Of a DNA stretch of 64,000 nt, positions 1-9,884 are shown in pieces. The position numbers were made by a program, and so were the translations under genes. The notes beneath the pieces were generated by a model. It saw only the letters and a program-made list of their open reading frames with translations. It was not told the origin of the DNA and did no database searches. Source of the DNA: Oscillospiraceae bacterium (GTDB lineage: Bacteria; Bacillota; Clostridia; Oscillospirales; Acutalibacteraceae); contig SVQA01000006.1 of assembly GCA_015065545.1 (NCBI GenBank), positions 1 to 64,000 on the forward strand, given 5' to 3'. Numbering within the stretch: position 1 is the first letter of the stretch; each line of letters starts with the position of its first letter.

Positions 1-16
1 TGCTTCGCAGATGAAA

Positions 17-110
17 TTAAATCCACCCGCCCGCCGTCAAGGCGGATTTCATCCCCGTAGGGGATTTCATCATCGAATATGATTTCACCCACCCGATAGG
101 GTGGATTTAG
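17..110. repeat. tandem mini-hairpin repeat with an 18-bp period
   Basis: GATTTCA recurs at 45, 63 and 81, exactly 18 bp apart, with a weaker GATTTAG at 104. Between the copies lie short palindromes of differing sequence (CCCCGTAGGGG, ATCATCGAATATGAT, CCACCCGATAGGGTGG). No reading frame crosses it. It lies just past the tRNA-Arg terminator and looks like an intergenic structured repeat. Function unknown. Confidence 0.55.
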
Positions 111-116
111 TTGAAA

Positions 117-155
117 AGAACCCACACTTGTCGTAGACAAATGTGGGTTCTTTTC
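117..155 (-). terminator. terminator of tRNA-Arg
   Basis: Near-perfect hairpin with arms GAACCCACA and TGTGGGTTC, followed on the minus strand by TTTTC. It starts within a few bases of the tRNA 3' end. An A/T tract on both sides means it could also work in the other direction. Confidence 0.75.
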
Positions 156-232
156 TGGCCCGCCCGAAGGGATTTGAACCCCCGATCTTCAGAATCGGAA
201 TCTGCTGCGTTATCCAACTGCGCCACGGGCGG
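156..232 (-). tRNA. tRNA-Arg(CCG)
   Basis: Read on the minus strand, a full cloverleaf is visible: acceptor CCGCCCG paired with CGGGCGG, discriminator G, encoded CCA, anticodon loop TTCCGAT giving anticodon CCG, and a T-loop TTCAAAT. It decodes the arginine codon CGG. It lies 95 bp behind rplQ on the same strand and may be read from that operon, although a hairpin separates them. Confidence 0.95.
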
Positions 233-274
233 AAATATTAAATTCATATCAGTAACACATATCTGGTATTCAAA

Positions 275-305
275 GGGACAGCAAGGCATAAACCATTGCT
301 GTCCC
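275..305 (-). terminator. hairpin after rplQ
   Basis: Inverted repeat GGGACAGCAA / TTGCTGTCCC with an 11-nt loop, followed on the minus strand by TTTGAATA. The T tract is weak, so it may be a partial terminator or a processing hairpin between rplQ and tRNA-Arg. Confidence 0.55.
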
Positions 306-327
306 ATTTTGAAGTTCAATAGATTGA

Positions 328-669
328 TCAGATAAGCTCGATGATTGCCATCTCTGCTGCGTCACCACGACGGGGACCGATTTTGGTGATACGTGTGTAG
401 CCACCGTTTCTGTCCTTGTAGTTGGGAGCGATCTCTGTGAAGAGCTTGTGAGCTACGTCCTCTTTTGTTACAAAGGACATAACCATACGCTTGTTGTGCA
501 GAGTATTCTCCTTAGCGATGGTGATCATTTTCTCTGCCATAGAGGAAACCTCTTTAGCACGAGTAACTGTGGTCTCTATCTTACCGTTTTCGAAAAGGAA
601 GGTTACCATTGCTCTGAGCATTGCTGTTCTGTGAGCGGTAGCTCTTCCGAGTTTTCTTGTACCGGGCAT
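328..669 (-). CDS. rplQ: 50S ribosomal protein L17
   Basis: Large-subunit protein L17 of 113 aa, the usual bacterial length. It opens with MPGTRKLGR, the family N-terminus, and the basic '[10 protein letters not shown]' stretch follows. It is the last gene of the S10-spc-alpha operon, directly behind rpoA as in most Firmicutes. The start has an AGGAGT-type ribosome site (GAGTGAATTTTA before ATG). Nothing unusual is seen. Confidence 0.97.
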   Translation of the reverse strand: MPGTRKLGRATAHRTAMLRAMVTFLFENGKIETTVTRAKEVSSMAEKMITIAKENTLHNKRMVMSFVTKEDVAHKLFTEIAPNYKDRNGGYTRITKIGPRRGDAAEMAIIELI

Positions 670-707
670 TAAAATTCACTCCTTTATCGAATTATAAAAA
701 GGGTTTA

Positions 708-1658
708 TCAGTCGTCCTCTGAATGAAGACTAAAACCGAGGGAAGCAAGCTTCTGCATAACTTCCTCAAGAGATTTTCTACCGAGGTTACGAACCTTCAT
801 CATCTCTTCCTCGCTCTTTGCGATAAGGTCCTCAACAGTGTCGATACCTGCACGCTTAAGGCAGTTGAAGGAACGAACGGAAAGATCCATCTCGTCAATA
901 GTCATCTCAAGAACCTTCTCCTTGCTGGAGTCCTCTTTAACAACCATAACGTCCTGGCTGCCTCTTTCTGAGAGGTCAACGAAGAGGTTGAGGTGCTCTG
1001 TGAGAACCTTTGCTGCAAGGGATACAGCTTCCTGTGCATTAAGAACACCGTTTGTCCAAACATCAAGTGTGAGCTTATTGTAGTCAGTAATCTGACCTAC
1101 ACGGGTGTTGTCAACCGTGTAGTTGCACTTGAGCACAGGTGTATAAATGGAGTCAACAGGCAGAACGCCGATAACGTTGTTGCCACTGAGAGCCTTGTTC
1201 TTCTCTGAGGGAACATAGCCTCTGCCTCTGTCCAGAGTGATCTCCATATTGAGTTTTGCGTTTTCGCCGAGTGTTGCAATGTGAAGGTCGGGAGTAAGAA
1301 TCTCAACCTCGCTGTCACATTTGATCATATCAGCGGTAACATTGCAGGGACCTTCTGCAGAAATCTCAACAACCTTGGGGCCATTGCAGGAAAGCTTAGC
1401 AACAAGGCTCTTCATATTGAGAACGATCTCTGTAACATCCTCTTTAACGCCCTCGATTGTAGAGAACTCGTGGAGCACTCCGTCAATCTTGATAGATGTA
1501 ACTGCTACACCCTCTAATGAGGAGAGCAGTACTCTTCTGAGACCGTTGCCGAGTGTGTCGCCGAAGCCTCTCTCTAAAGGCTCAACAACGAAACGACCGT
1601 ATTTACCGTCTGCTGATAATTCTTCAGTATTGATTCTGGGCTTTTCTATTTCGATCAT
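708..1658 (-). CDS. rpoA: RNA polymerase alpha subunit
   Basis: The alpha subunit initiates assembly of RNA polymerase and contacts UP elements and activators. The N-terminal assembly domain ([21 protein letters not shown]) and the C-terminal helix-hairpin-helix DNA-binding domain (about residues 245-310, with [10 protein letters not shown]) are both present. I start it at MIEIEKPRI (316 aa) rather than six codons upstream because AGGAGG lies 6 nt before that ATG and inside the longer form. It sits between rpsD and rplQ in the alpha operon. Confidence 0.97.
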   Translation of the reverse strand: MIEIEKPRINTEELSADGKYGRFVVEPLERGFGDTLGNGLRRVLLSSLEGVAVTSIKIDGVLHEFSTIEGVKEDVTEIVLNMKSLVAKLSCNGPKVVEISAEGPCNVTADMIKCDSEVEILTPDLHIATLGENAKLNMEITLDRGRGYVPSEKNKALSGNNVIGVLPVDSIYTPVLKCNYTVDNTRVGQITDYNKLTLDVWTNGVLNAQEAVSLAAKVLTEHLNLFVDLSERGSQDVMVVKEDSSKEKVLEMTIDEMDLSVRSFNCLKRAGIDTVEDLIAKSEEEMMKVRNLGRKSLEEVMQKLASLGFSLHSEDD

Positions 1659-1723
1659 GTGCATCCTCCTTAACATTTTTCAGCATCATGCTGAGATGTT
1701 TTGTAAACCTACTAAAAAAGGGA

Positions 1724-2326
1724 TTACTTGGAGTACAACTCAACGATGAGATGCTCTTCTACGGGGAAGTCAATATCGTCTCTCTGGGGAGCAGCGATAA
1801 CCTTACCGCCGAGAAGGTTTGCATCCTTCTGGAGCCACTTGGGAGCTGCTACAGCTGCTGTCTGGCCATCAGCGATAGCCTTGAAGCGAGTTGTGGAGCG
1901 GCTGGACTCTTTAACCTCGATAACATCGCCAACCTTGATAAGATAGGAAGGAATGTTTACTTTCTTACCGTTTACTGTGAAGTGAGCGTGAGAAACAAGC
2001 TGTCTTGCCTCACGTCTTGTGGAAGCAAGACCGAGTCTGAATACTACGTTGTCAAGTCTTCTCTCGATGAGTGTGAGGAGCTCCTCACCTGTCTTACCCT
2101 CAGCCTTTTCAGCCTTCTCGTAGTAAGCTCTGAACTGCTTCTCGAGGATACCGTAGATGAACTTAACCTTCTGCTTCTCTGTGAGCTGCATGGAGTACTC
2201 GCTCTTCTTTCTTCTCATTGTGCCGCCGGGGTTCTTGTTAGAGGACTTGCCTGCGTAACCCATAACAGCAGGGGAAATACCGAGTGCTCTGCAACGCTTT
2301 GCAATAGGCTGCATATTCTTTGCCAT
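1724..2326 (-). CDS. rpsD: 30S ribosomal protein S4
   Basis: Primary 16S rRNA-binding protein S4, 200 aa. It has the S4 RNA-binding domain ([20 protein letters not shown]) in the middle. The N-terminus lacks the four-cysteine zinc site of some homologues; this is the zinc-free form ([18 protein letters not shown] has a single Cys). In many bacteria S4 also represses its own operon by binding mRNA. Strong AGGAGG before the ATG. Confidence 0.97.
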   Translation of the reverse strand: MAKNMQPIAKRCRALGISPAVMGYAGKSSNKNPGGTMRRKKSEYSMQLTEKQKVKFIYGILEKQFRAYYEKAEKAEGKTGEELLTLIERRLDNVVFRLGLASTRREARQLVSHAHFTVNGKKVNIPSYLIKVGDVIEVKESSRSTTRFKAIADGQTAAVAAPKWLQKDANLLGGKVIAAPQRDDIDFPVEEHLIVELYSK

Positions 2327-2341
2327 AATAGTTACCTCCTT

Positions 2342-2740
2342 TTATACGCGTCTTCTCTTGGGAGGACGGCATCCGTTGTGGGGAATCGGAGTTACGTCCT
2401 TGATCATTGTAACTTCGAGACCTGCGGTCTGTAATGCTCTGATAGCTGCCTCACGACCCTGGCCGGGACCCTTAACGTATACATCAACATACTTGAGGCC
2501 GTGCTCCATAGCTGCCTTAGCAGCTGTCTCTGCAGCAGACTGTGCTGCAAAGGGAGTAGACTTACGGGAACCACGGAAACCGAGTTCGCCTGCAGATGCC
2601 CAGGAAATTGCGTTGCCCTGTACATCGGAAATTGTAACAATTGTGTTGTTAAAAGTAGACTGGATGTGTGCTGCGCCTCTTTCAATGTTCTTCTTCTCGC
2701 GGCGACGGCGAACAGTCTTCTTAGCGTTCTTTACTGCCAT
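2342..2740 (-). CDS. rpsK: 30S ribosomal protein S11
   Basis: S11 of the small-subunit platform, 132 aa, usual length. The conserved core [17 protein letters not shown] and the C-terminal [15 protein letters not shown] are intact. Third gene of the alpha part of the operon (rpmJ-rpsM-rpsK-rpsD-rpoA-rplQ). Confidence 0.97.
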   Translation of the reverse strand: MAVKNAKKTVRRRREKKNIERGAAHIQSTFNNTIVTISDVQGNAISWASAGELGFRGSRKSTPFAAQSAAETAAKAAMEHGLKYVDVYVKGPGQGREAAIRALQTAGLEVTMIKDVTPIPHNGCRPPKRRRV

Positions 2741-2755
2741 TTCGTGTTTCCCTCC

Positions 2756-3124
2756 TTACTTCTTCTTGTTAGCCATTGTCTTACGGGGACCCTTACGAGT
2801 ACGAGCGTTTGTCTTAGAACGCTGACCTCTTACGGGGAGACCCTTTCTGTGACGAACGCCACGGTAACAACCGATTTCGATAAGTCTCTTGATATCGAAT
2901 GCGATGTCACGACGAAGGTCACCTTCTACGCGGCAGTTATGGTCAATGTATTCTCTGAGTTTGGAAATATCGTCTTCTGTGAGATCTCTCACACGAGTGT
3001 CAGGATTAACACCTGTTGCAGCAATAATATCGTTTGCAGTTTTTCTGCCGATGCCATAGATGTAAGTGAGTCCGATTTCAACTCTCTTGTCTCTGGGCAA
3101 GTCAACGCCTGCTATACGAGCCAT
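2756..3124 (-). CDS. rpsM: 30S ribosomal protein S13
   Basis: S13 of the small-subunit head, which contacts the large subunit through bridge B1. 122 aa with the family N-terminus [14 protein letters not shown] and the basic tail [14 protein letters not shown]. Only 15 bp separate it from rpsK. Confidence 0.97.
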   Translation of the reverse strand: MARIAGVDLPRDKRVEIGLTYIYGIGRKTANDIIAATGVNPDTRVRDLTEDDISKLREYIDHNCRVEGDLRRDIAFDIKRLIEIGCYRGVRHRKGLPVRGQRSKTNARTRKGPRKTMANKKK

Positions 3125-3218
3125 ATTGGTTGCACCTCCATATAAAATTTAAGTTAAATTAAAAGTTTAAGTTGTCAAGGCTTTGCCCTGACTTAAAGTC
3201 TTTCGACCCAATGGGTTA

Positions 3219-3332
3219 TTAGCCCTGTCTCTGCTTGTGCTTGGGATTCTCGCAGATTACCATAATTCTGCCTTTTCTCTTGATTACCTTGCACTTTTCG
3301 CAAATTTTCTTAACTGAAGGTCTGACTTTCAT
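3219..3332 (-). CDS. rpmJ: 50S ribosomal protein L36
   Basis: A 37-aa gene: [15 protein letters not shown] at the N-terminus and [11 protein letters not shown] at the C-terminus. The C-C-C-H zinc ligands (CEKC, IC, PKH) mark the zinc-containing form. It lies between infA and rpsM, its usual place. AAAGGAATG precedes the ATG. Confidence 0.96.
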   Translation of the reverse strand: MKVRPSVKKICEKCKVIKRKGRIMVICENPKHKQRQG

Positions 3333-3366
3333 GAATAATCATTCCTTTCTAAAAATCATTGTTTAC

Positions 3367-3585
3367 TTACTTGGATCTCCAAGTGATTCTACCTCTTGTC
3401 AGGTCGTATGGAGACATCTCCACAGTAACCTTGTCACCGGGAAGGATTCGAATAAAGTTCATTCTCAGCTTGCCGGAAATAACAGCCAGAATTGAGTGGC
3501 CGTTGGGAAGCTCAACCTTAAACTGTGCGTTGGGAAGAGCATCCGTAACTGTACCTTCTATTTCAATAACGTCCTGTTTTGACAT
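3367..3585 (-). CDS. infA: translation initiation factor IF-1
   Basis: IF-1, 72 aa, a single OB fold that binds the ribosomal A site during initiation. Starts [19 protein letters not shown] and ends [12 protein letters not shown], both family signatures. Full length. Confidence 0.97.
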   Translation of the reverse strand: MSKQDVIEIEGTVTDALPNAQFKVELPNGHSILAVISGKLRMNFIRILPGDKVTVEMSPYDLTRGRITWRSK

Positions 3586-3597
3586 AATGTAACCTCC

Positions 3598-3843
3598 TTA
3601 AAGTGTACCCTCGCTGAAATCAGAGAGAGCTTTTCTTATTTTACGGTTAGTATCCATTGTTTCTGTCAGAGTGGTTTTGGTCTCACTCAGATGAATAAGC
3701 TTTTTGCGTTTCGGATTTTCTACCTTTCGGCGTTTACCGTCTGCAATCAAAGCATAGCCCTCTGAAACCTCAAGAACCACAAAGAAATTATCTTTGTCGC
3801 GTCCTGCCTTTGCTCTGACAACAGAGCCTCGACTCATACTCAT
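3598..3843 (-). CDS. KOW-domain RNA-binding protein (L14e-like)
   Basis: An 81-aa basic protein with a KOW-type N-terminus (SRGSVVRAKAGRDKDNFFVV) and a lysine/arginine-rich middle. Clostridial spc operons often carry such an L14e-like gene between map and infA, which is its place here. The start is the ATG overlapping the map stop as ATGA; a longer frame running back into map lacks support. RNA binding is inferred from the fold; its exact role in the ribosome or translation is unknown. Confidence 0.88.
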   Translation of the reverse strand: MSMSRGSVVRAKAGRDKDNFFVVLEVSEGYALIADGKRRKVENPKRKKLIHLSETKTTLTETMDTNRKIRKALSDFSEGTL

Positions 3844-4607
3844 AAACTCACCTCGTTGTCCGCAATCGTGAGGATCTTCGGACCATCGGGAGTAATTACG
3901 ATTGTATGCTCGAAATGAGCGGAGAGGCTTCCGTCCTCTGTGACGGTAGTCCACTCGTCATCAAGAACCCTTACTTTGTGAGTACCCATATTGATCATGG
4001 GCTCAATGGCAATAGTCATACCAGGAACGAGTCGCACACCTCGACCGGGAGTGCCATAGTTTGGTACGCTTGGTTCTTCGTGTAAATTCGCACCTACGCC
4101 GTGGCCGACAAAATCTCGTACCACCGAGTAACTGCGAGCTTCGACATAGCTCTGAACTGCGTGGCCTATATCTCCTACCCTGCCTCCTGCCTGAGCAGCT
4201 TTTATACCCTCATAAAGAGATTCCTCTGTGGCTTTGAGCAGTGCCGCAGCCTCGTCTGAAATCTTACCGCAGGGGAAGGTGTAGGCGTTATCGCCATGAA
4301 AACCCTCAAAGAAAGCGCCAACATCAATAGAGACGATGTCACCCTCTTTAAGAATGCAGTTCTTGTTCGGTATGCCATGGATAACCACATTGTTTACAGA
4401 GATACAAGAACTCTTTGGGAAGCCGCCATACCCGAGAAAGGAGGCGCGAGCGCCTTCTTTCTCGATGTATTTATGGATAAGAGTATCAATCTCAAGTGTC
4501 GAAACACCCGGCTCAACCGCCTGACCCGCCAGCTTTAAAGCATTAGCGGAAATCCTGCAAGCCTCACGCATATGTGTAAGCTCGCGTGCAGTCTTGATAA
4601 CTACCAT
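3840..4607 (-). CDS. map: methionine aminopeptidase, type I
   Basis: Removes the initiator methionine from nascent proteins. 255 aa, pita-bread fold with the metal ligands visible in order: SIDVG (Asp), GDNAYTF (Asp), VGHGVG (His), IEPM (Glu) and a C-terminal TVTEDGSLSAHFEHT (Glu). It starts 3 nt after adk ends and overlaps the KOW gene by 4 nt, so it is translationally coupled. Confidence 0.97.
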   Translation of the reverse strand: MVVIKTARELTHMREACRISANALKLAGQAVEPGVSTLEIDTLIHKYIEKEGARASFLGYGGFPKSSCISVNNVVIHGIPNKNCILKEGDIVSIDVGAFFEGFHGDNAYTFPCGKISDEAAALLKATEESLYEGIKAAQAGGRVGDIGHAVQSYVEARSYSVVRDFVGHGVGANLHEEPSVPNYGTPGRGVRLVPGMTIAIEPMINMGTHKVRVLDDEWTTVTEDGSLSAHFEHTIVITPDGPKILTIADNEVSL

Positions 4608-4610
4608 AGA

Positions 4611-5243
4611 TTAAGCCTCAAGTGCCTTGAGCGTTAAAGCAGTTGTGTCCTCAACCTTTGCCTGACCCTCAACAACAAAGAGCTTACCCTGCTTACCGTA
4701 GTAATCCTTAAGGGGCTCTGTCTCATTGTGATAGATGTCAAGTCTTGCCTTAACAGTATCAATGTGATCGTCCTTGCGCTGAATAAGGGCGCCTGTGCAG
4801 TCGTCGCAAACACCGTCTACCTGAGGCTTCAGGTCTACAATATGATAGGGTCTGCCACACTTTTCACAAACGCGGCGTCCGGACAGACGTGTAACGATTG
4901 TCTCGTCAGGTACTTCAATATCAATTACCTTGTCGATAACAACGCCCATCTTGTCCAGAGCCTCGGCCTGAGGAATTGTTCTGGGGAAACCGTCGAGGAT
5001 AAAGCCATTCTGACAATCGTCCTTCTGGAGTCTTTCCTCGATGATACCGATAACAACCTCGTCGGGAACAAGCTTGCCTGCATCCATAAAGGATTTAGCC
5101 TTCAGTCCCATCTCAGTGCCGGTTCTCAGCGCCTCTCTGATAATATTACCAGTAGAGATTGTGGGGATATTCAGGTGCTCACAGATAACTGCTGCCTGTG
5201 TGCCTTTACCGGCACCGGGAGCACCTAAGAGAATAATATTCAT
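4611..5243 (-). CDS. adk: adenylate kinase
   Basis: Converts ATP and AMP to two ADP. 210 aa with the P-loop GAPGAGKGTQ at residues 7-16, the AMP-site DGFPRT, and a long lid. The lid has two CxxC pairs (CEKC and CDDC), so it is the zinc-binding lid of Gram-positive enzymes. It sits in the spc operon between secY and map. Confidence 0.98.
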   Translation of the reverse strand: MNIILLGAPGAGKGTQAAVICEHLNIPTISTGNIIREALRTGTEMGLKAKSFMDAGKLVPDEVVIGIIEERLQKDDCQNGFILDGFPRTIPQAEALDKMGVVIDKVIDIEVPDETIVTRLSGRRVCEKCGRPYHIVDLKPQVDGVCDDCTGALIQRKDDHIDTVKARLDIYHNETEPLKDYYGKQGKLFVVEGQAKVEDTTALTLKALEA

Positions 5244-5267
5244 AATCCTACTCTCCTTTAAATTAGA

Positions 5268-6623
5268 TTAGTCCAGGAAGCCCTTGTAATGACGCATCAT
5301 CATCTGGCTTTCAAGCTGCTTAACTGTTTCAAGTGCAACACCAACAACGATAATGATAGATGTACCACCCATAGAGAGCATTGTCATCTTTGTTACTGCT
5401 GTGTAAACACTGGGAACAAGGTAGATGAAAGCGAGGAACAGAGCGCCAATAAGAGTGATTCTGGAGAGAATCTTCTTAATGAAGTCTGCAGTGGGACTAC
5501 CGGGGCGGATGCCGGGGATAGTACCGTTATTCTGCTTGAGATTGTTAGCCATCTCAATAGGATTATACTGAATAGTTGTGTAGAAGTATGCAAAAGCAAG
5601 GATCAGCAGGAAGGAAAGTACGAGATAAAGCCAACCTGAAGGGCTGAAAGCCTTGAAGAGCTTATCTGCAAAACCGCCTGCAGCCTGATCTACAAAGAGA
5701 TCAATTGTGCTGGGAATAGAGAGGATAGAGGAAGCGAAGATAACAGGCATAACGCCACCCATTGCAACCTTGATAGGAAGATTGCTGGACTGACCGCCGT
5801 ACATCTTTCTGCCTACAACTCTCTTTGCATACTGAACGGGGATTCTTCTCTCTGCATCCTGCATAAAGGTGATAACCCAGATCATAGCAAGGAAGAGGAG
5901 AATGAACAAGGGAACAAGTACATAGTACTGTGTCTTGCCGAATACGGAAGCCTGTGTCCAGTAGCTGCCGTATACATTAAGATTGGAAATAGCATCATCA
6001 TTGATGGGGAACATATAATAGAGCATCTTGGGAAGACCTGCTACGATACCTGCGAAGAGGATCATAGAGATACCGTTACCGATACCCTTTGAGTTAATCT
6101 GCTCACCAAGCCACATGATAAGTGCTGTACCGGCTGTGAAGGAAAGAACAATTACAAATGCAGCGAACCACATTGCAAATGTACCCTTGTCTGCAAGTAC
6201 AAGACCTGAACCCTTAAGGTAGAAGAAGAATGCTGTACCCTGAATAAGACCAAGACCAACGGTCAGGTAACGGGTAATTGTAGCAATTTTCTTTCTTCCA
6301 TCTTCGCCCTCTTTTGAGAGTCTCTCAAGAGCAGGAATTGCAACGCAGAGAAGCTGGATAATAATTGAGCTGTTGATGTAGGGTGTAATACCCATAGCAA
6401 ACAGTGTTGCGTTACCCATAGCACCACCGGAAATGGTGTCAAGGTAAGCCAAGAGGTTATTGTTGTTAGAACCGTCACCGAAGATGCTTGAAAGATTATC
6501 AACATCGATGAGGGGAACAGGAATAACACAACCAATTCTGTAGATAGCAAGAATGAGAAGAGTAAAAAGAATCTTCTTTCTTACATCGGGAATTGACCAA
6601 GCGTTTCTGATTGTCTTAAACAA
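5268..6623 (-). CDS. secY: preprotein translocase subunit SecY
   Basis: Channel subunit of the Sec translocon, 451 aa with ten predicted membrane helices. The N-terminus MFKTIRNAWSIPDVRKKI and the YAKRVVGRKMYGGQ cytoplasmic loop are typical. It starts with TTG, not ATG, placed right after the TAA of rplO; AGAGGTGA just upstream serves as the ribosome site. The partner secE is at 58.6 kb. Confidence 0.97.
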   Translation of the reverse strand: MFKTIRNAWSIPDVRKKILFTLLILAIYRIGCVIPVPLIDVDNLSSIFGDGSNNNNLLAYLDTISGGAMGNATLFAMGITPYINSSIIIQLLCVAIPALERLSKEGEDGRKKIATITRYLTVGLGLIQGTAFFFYLKGSGLVLADKGTFAMWFAAFVIVLSFTAGTALIMWLGEQINSKGIGNGISMILFAGIVAGLPKMLYYMFPINDDAISNLNVYGSYWTQASVFGKTQYYVLVPLFILLFLAMIWVITFMQDAERRIPVQYAKRVVGRKMYGGQSSNLPIKVAMGGVMPVIFASSILSIPSTIDLFVDQAAGGFADKLFKAFSPSGWLYLVLSFLLILAFAYFYTTIQYNPIEMANNLKQNNGTIPGIRPGSPTADFIKKILSRITLIGALFLAFIYLVPSVYTAVTKMTMLSMGGTSIIIVVGVALETVKQLESQMMMRHYKGFLD

Positions 6624-7064
6624 TTAGATCACCTCTGCCTTTCCGCCTGCGGCCTCGATTTTTGCCTTAGCAGATTCGGAATAAGCAGAAACCTGAACAG
6701 TAAGCTTCTTTGTGAGATTGCCGTTGCCAAGAATCTTAACGCCGTCAAAGGAGTTCTTTACGATACCTGCAGCAACAAGTGCCTCAACGTTAACAACTGT
6801 GCCGTTGTCAAATTTTTCGAGTGTACCTACGTTTACGGAAACAATATTCTTAGCAAAGATGTTATTGAAACCTCTCTTAGGAACACGTCTCTGAAGGGGC
6901 ATCTGACCGCCTTCGAAACCGATTCTCATACCACGGCCTGCTCTTGCCTTCTGGCCCTTGTGACCCTTACCGGCGGTTTTACCCTGACCGGAACCGTGAC
7001 CTCTACCGATTCTCTTGGCTGCCTTCTTGGAGCCCTCTACAGGAGATAAATCATGTAATCTCAT
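6624..7064 (-). CDS. rplO: 50S ribosomal protein L15
   Basis: L15, 146 aa. The glycine-rich basic N-terminus ([19 protein letters not shown]) and the C-terminal [14 protein letters not shown] are characteristic. It abuts secY with no spacer, which suggests coupled translation. Confidence 0.97.
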   Translation of the reverse strand: MRLHDLSPVEGSKKAAKRIGRGHGSGQGKTAGKGHKGQKARAGRGMRIGFEGGQMPLQRRVPKRGFNNIFAKNIVSVNVGTLEKFDNGTVVNVEALVAAGIVKNSFDGVKILGNGNLTKKLTVQVSAYSESAKAKIEAAGGKAEVI

Positions 7065-7079
7065 ATTCGCACCTCCCTA

Positions 7080-7247
7080 TTAAGCTTCAACCGAAATGAG
7101 GTGAACGATCTTCTTAACCTTGCCCTGTGTCTGTGCATTGTCGGGCTGAACAGTTACGTCGCCGATTTTGCGAAGACCAAGTGCGTGTGCGGTTGCGATC
7201 TGATCTTTCTTAGAGCCGATAAGGCTTTTAACCAAAGTAATTTTCAT
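7080..7247 (-). CDS. rpmD: 50S ribosomal protein L30
   Basis: A 55-aa gene. The product begins MKITLVKSLIGSKKDQIATA and contains LGLRKIGD, both typical of bacterial L30. GGAGG lies 8 nt before the ATG. It lies between rpsE and rplO as expected. Confidence 0.96.
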   Translation of the reverse strand: MKITLVKSLIGSKKDQIATAHALGLRKIGDVTVQPDNAQTQGKVKKIVHLISVEA

Positions 7248-7260
7248 TATGCGGCCCTCC

Positions 7261-7758
7261 TTACAGAATTTCCTTAACGGACTTGCCTCTCACCGCTGCT
7301 ACCTGCTCGGCAGAGCGAAGAGCCTGAAGTCCCTGGAAAGTAGCACGAACTACGTTGCAGGGGTTGTTGGAGCGCAGAGCCTTTGTTCTGATGTCTTTAA
7401 CACCAGCAACCTCAAGGACTGCACGAACAGGACCACCTGCGATAACACCGGTACCGGGTGCAGCGGGCTTCATAAGAACTCTGCCTGCGCCGTACTCACC
7501 GATAACCTCGTGAGGGATTGTTGTACCACGAAGAGAAATCTTTACAAGATTCTTCTTTGCGTCCTCGATGCCCTTGCGGATTGCATCGGGAACTTCGCCG
7601 GCTTTACCAATACCAAAGCCGATTGTGCCTTCGCCATCACCTACTACTACGAGAGCTGCGAACTTATAGATACGTCCGCCCTTAACTGTCTTAGATACAC
7701 GGTTGATAGCAACTACACGCTCTTTAAGATCCATTGTGGATGCGTCAATAATAGCCAA
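7261..7758 (-). CDS. rpsE: 30S ribosomal protein S5
   Basis: S5, 165 aa, needed for decoding accuracy and 30S assembly. It has the N-terminal double-stranded RNA-binding fold ([17 protein letters not shown]) and the C-terminal domain with [26 protein letters not shown] precedes the ATG. Confidence 0.97.
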   Translation of the reverse strand: MAIIDASTMDLKERVVAINRVSKTVKGGRIYKFAALVVVGDGEGTIGFGIGKAGEVPDAIRKGIEDAKKNLVKISLRGTTIPHEVIGEYGAGRVLMKPAAPGTGVIAGGPVRAVLEVAGVKDIRTKALRSNNPCNVVRATFQGLQALRSAEQVAAVRGKSVKEIL

Positions 7759-7776
7759 AGTAATTCCTCCTCTTCC

Positions 7777-8136
7777 TTAGAAATTGAGGCCGCTCTCACG
7801 AGCGCCTTCGGCCAATTCTTTAACACGGCCGTGGTAGATATTACCGCCTCTGTCGAAAACAACATCTGTGATGCCTGCTTCCTTTGCACGCTCTGCTACG
7901 AGCTTGCCAACTGCTTTTGCAGCCTCTTTGTTACCGCCATTGCCTTCAATGCTCTTGTCGAGTGAAGAAGCAGAAACCAGTGTAACACCCTTTACGTCAT
8001 CAATAATCTGAGCGTAGATGTTATTGGTGGAGCGATATACACAAAGACGGGGACAGTCTGCTGTACCGCTGACTTTGCCACGAACTCTCTTGTGGCGCTG
8101 AATACGAGCCTTTTTTGTATCAGGTCTATTAACCAT
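7777..8136 (-). CDS. rplR: 50S ribosomal protein L18
   Basis: L18, a 5S rRNA-binding protein, 119 aa. [16 protein letters not shown] core (here [18 protein letters not shown]) and the C-terminal [20 protein letters not shown] are intact. Confidence 0.97.
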   Translation of the reverse strand: MVNRPDTKKARIQRHKRVRGKVSGTADCPRLCVYRSTNNIYAQIIDDVKGVTLVSASSLDKSIEGNGGNKEAAKAVGKLVAERAKEAGITDVVFDRGGNIYHGRVKELAEGARESGLNF

Positions 8137-8154
8137 TTTAATTCACTCCTTAAA

Positions 8155-8694
8155 TTACTTCTTACCGGCTTTGCCTTCCTTGCGGCGAATAACCTCATCA
8201 ACATACTTGATGCCCTTGCCCTTGTAAGGCTCGGGAGGACGCTTAGCACGAACTTCGGCAGCAAACTGACCTACCTTTTGCTTGTCAATGCCGTTGATAA
8301 TAATTTTGTTGGGACCGGGAACCTCAATTGTAATATCCTCGTTATCAGACATAATTACCTGATGAGAATAACCAAGGTTCATAACAAGATCCTTACCCTG
8401 CTTCTGTACACGGTAACCAACACCGTTAACGTCGAGCTCCTTCTTGTAGCCCTCAGATACACCTACAACCATATTGAAGATGAGTGTTCTGGTCAGACCG
8501 TGAAGTGAGCGATTTTCCTTATCGTCATTGGGACGAGTAACGTTAATCTCTGCACCGTTTACCTCAACTGTCATGTTGGGGTGAATGTTCTGTGTAAGAG
8601 TACCCTTAGGACCCTTAACAGTCATAACGCCGTTTTCGAATTTAGCTTCTACGCCGGCGGGAATATTTATAGGTTTTCTTCCAATTCGAGACAT
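8155..8694 (-). CDS. rplF: 50S ribosomal protein L6
   Basis: L6, 179 aa, two repeated domains near the factor-binding centre. Starts [19 protein letters not shown] and ends with [17 protein letters not shown], both family signatures. Ordinary spc-operon gene. Confidence 0.97.
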   Translation of the reverse strand: MSRIGRKPINIPAGVEAKFENGVMTVKGPKGTLTQNIHPNMTVEVNGAEINVTRPNDDKENRSLHGLTRTLIFNMVVGVSEGYKKELDVNGVGYRVQKQGKDLVMNLGYSHQVIMSDNEDITIEVPGPNKIIINGIDKQKVGQFAAEVRAKRPPEPYKGKGIKYVDEVIRRKEGKAGKK

Positions 8695-8706
8695 CTTCGC
8701 ACCTCC

Positions 8707-9105
8707 TTACCAAACAAACGCAAGAACCTCGCCGCCAACATTCTCCTTGCGAGCCTGACGGTCTGTCATAATGCCCTTGGATGTGGAGATGATAGCAACG
8801 CCAAGGCCTTTGATAACCTTAGGCATATTCTCTACGTCGGTATAAATACGCAGGCCGGGCTTGGATACACGGCGAAGTCCTGTAATAACGGGAGTCTTAT
8901 CCTCGCCGTACTTGAGAACAACTGTGATGATACCCTGCTTGCCGTCTTCTGTTACTGTGAAATTCTTGATATAGCCTTCATCAAGGAGAATCTGGCAAAT
9001 AGCCTTCTTCATATTTGATGCAGGGATATCAACTGTGTCGTGTTTTGCTGAGCTTGCGTTACGAATTCTGGTAAGAAGGTCAGCAATAGGATCAGTAATC
9101 TGCAT
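8707..9105 (-). CDS. rpsH: 30S ribosomal protein S8
   Basis: S8, 132 aa, a primary 16S rRNA binder. N-terminus [17 protein letters not shown] and C-terminus [20 protein letters not shown] are characteristic. In E. coli S8 represses the spc operon; I did not identify its target here. Confidence 0.97.
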   Translation of the reverse strand: MQITDPIADLLTRIRNASSAKHDTVDIPASNMKKAICQILLDEGYIKNFTVTEDGKQGIITVVLKYGEDKTPVITGLRRVSKPGLRIYTDVENMPKVIKGLGVAIISTSKGIMTDRQARKENVGGEVLAFVW

Positions 9106-9128
9106 TATAAATTTCCTCCTTTGATGAA

Positions 9129-9314
9129 TTACCAGCTTGCTTTCTTTACACCGGGAATCTCGCCCTTGTATGCGAGCTCACGGAAGCAAATACGGCAAAT
9201 ACCGAATTTACGGAGATAAGCGTGGGGTCTGCCGCAGATCTTGCATCTTGTATACTCTCTTGTAGAGTATTTCTGTGTTCTCTGCTGCTTAATTTTCATA
9301 GCTGTCTTTGCCAC
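9129..9314 (-). CDS. rpsZ: 30S ribosomal protein S14, zinc form
   Basis: Short S14 of 61 aa with [20 protein letters not shown], i.e. two CxxC zinc pairs. This is the zinc-dependent type. The operon position after rplE is normal. Confidence 0.96.
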   Translation of the reverse strand: MAKTAMKIKQQRTQKYSTREYTRCKICGRPHAYLRKFGICRICFRELAYKGEIPGVKKASW

Positions 9315-9326
9315 AGTAATACCTCC

Positions 9327-9866
9327 TTACTTTGCGAAGGGAGCACCCATGAGTGTTAAGAGCTCACGAGCCTCTTCGTCTGTTTTAGCGGTTGTAACAA
9401 AGCAAATGTCCATACCGCGGATTTTGTCAATCTTATCGTAATCAATTTCAGGGAAAATAAGCTGTTCCTTAACACCCATGTTGTAGTTACCACGGCCGTC
9501 GAAGGAGTTGGGGTTGATACCTCTGAAGTCACGAACTCTGGGAAGTGCTACATTGAAGAATCTGTCGAGGAACTCGTACATTCTCTCGCCTCTGAGTGTA
9601 ACCTTTGCACCAATAGCCATGCCCTCACGGAGCTTAAAGTTAGCAACGGACTTACGAGCTTTACAAATCATAGCCTTCTGGCCTGTGATTGCACCGAGGT
9701 CTGTGCAGATAGCATCCATCATTTTGGAGTTATCCTTAGCCTCACCGCTGCTTACATTGATAACGATTTTATCAAGCTTGGGAATCTGCATTACGCTCTT
9801 GTAGGAGAACTTCTTCTGAAGAGCAGGAGCAACTTCCTTATTATAGAAATCCTTAAGTCTTGCCAT
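9327..9866 (-). CDS. rplE: 50S ribosomal protein L5
   Basis: L5, 179 aa, binds 5S rRNA and forms bridge B1 with S13. Motifs [10 protein letters not shown] and the C-terminal [15 protein letters not shown] are typical. Confidence 0.97.
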   Translation of the reverse strand: MARLKDFYNKEVAPALQKKFSYKSVMQIPKLDKIVINVSSGEAKDNSKMMDAICTDLGAITGQKAMICKARKSVANFKLREGMAIGAKVTLRGERMYEFLDRFFNVALPRVRDFRGINPNSFDGRGNYNMGVKEQLIFPEIDYDKIDKIRGMDICFVTTAKTDEEARELLTLMGAPFAK

Positions 9867-9884
9867 TTCTAAATGTCCTCCTTA

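Noticed and set aside
17..110. CRISPR array
   Set aside because: Repeat units are 7 bp in an 18-bp period, with palindromic spacers and no cas genes. No other regular repeat-spacer array was seen in the window.
1688..2434. Long plus-strand frame opposite rpsD and rpsK
   Set aside because: It is the antisense of conserved ribosomal genes, has no ribosome site and encodes a Cys/Ser/Leu-rich sequence typical of shadow frames. The same holds for the other frames opposite the operon.
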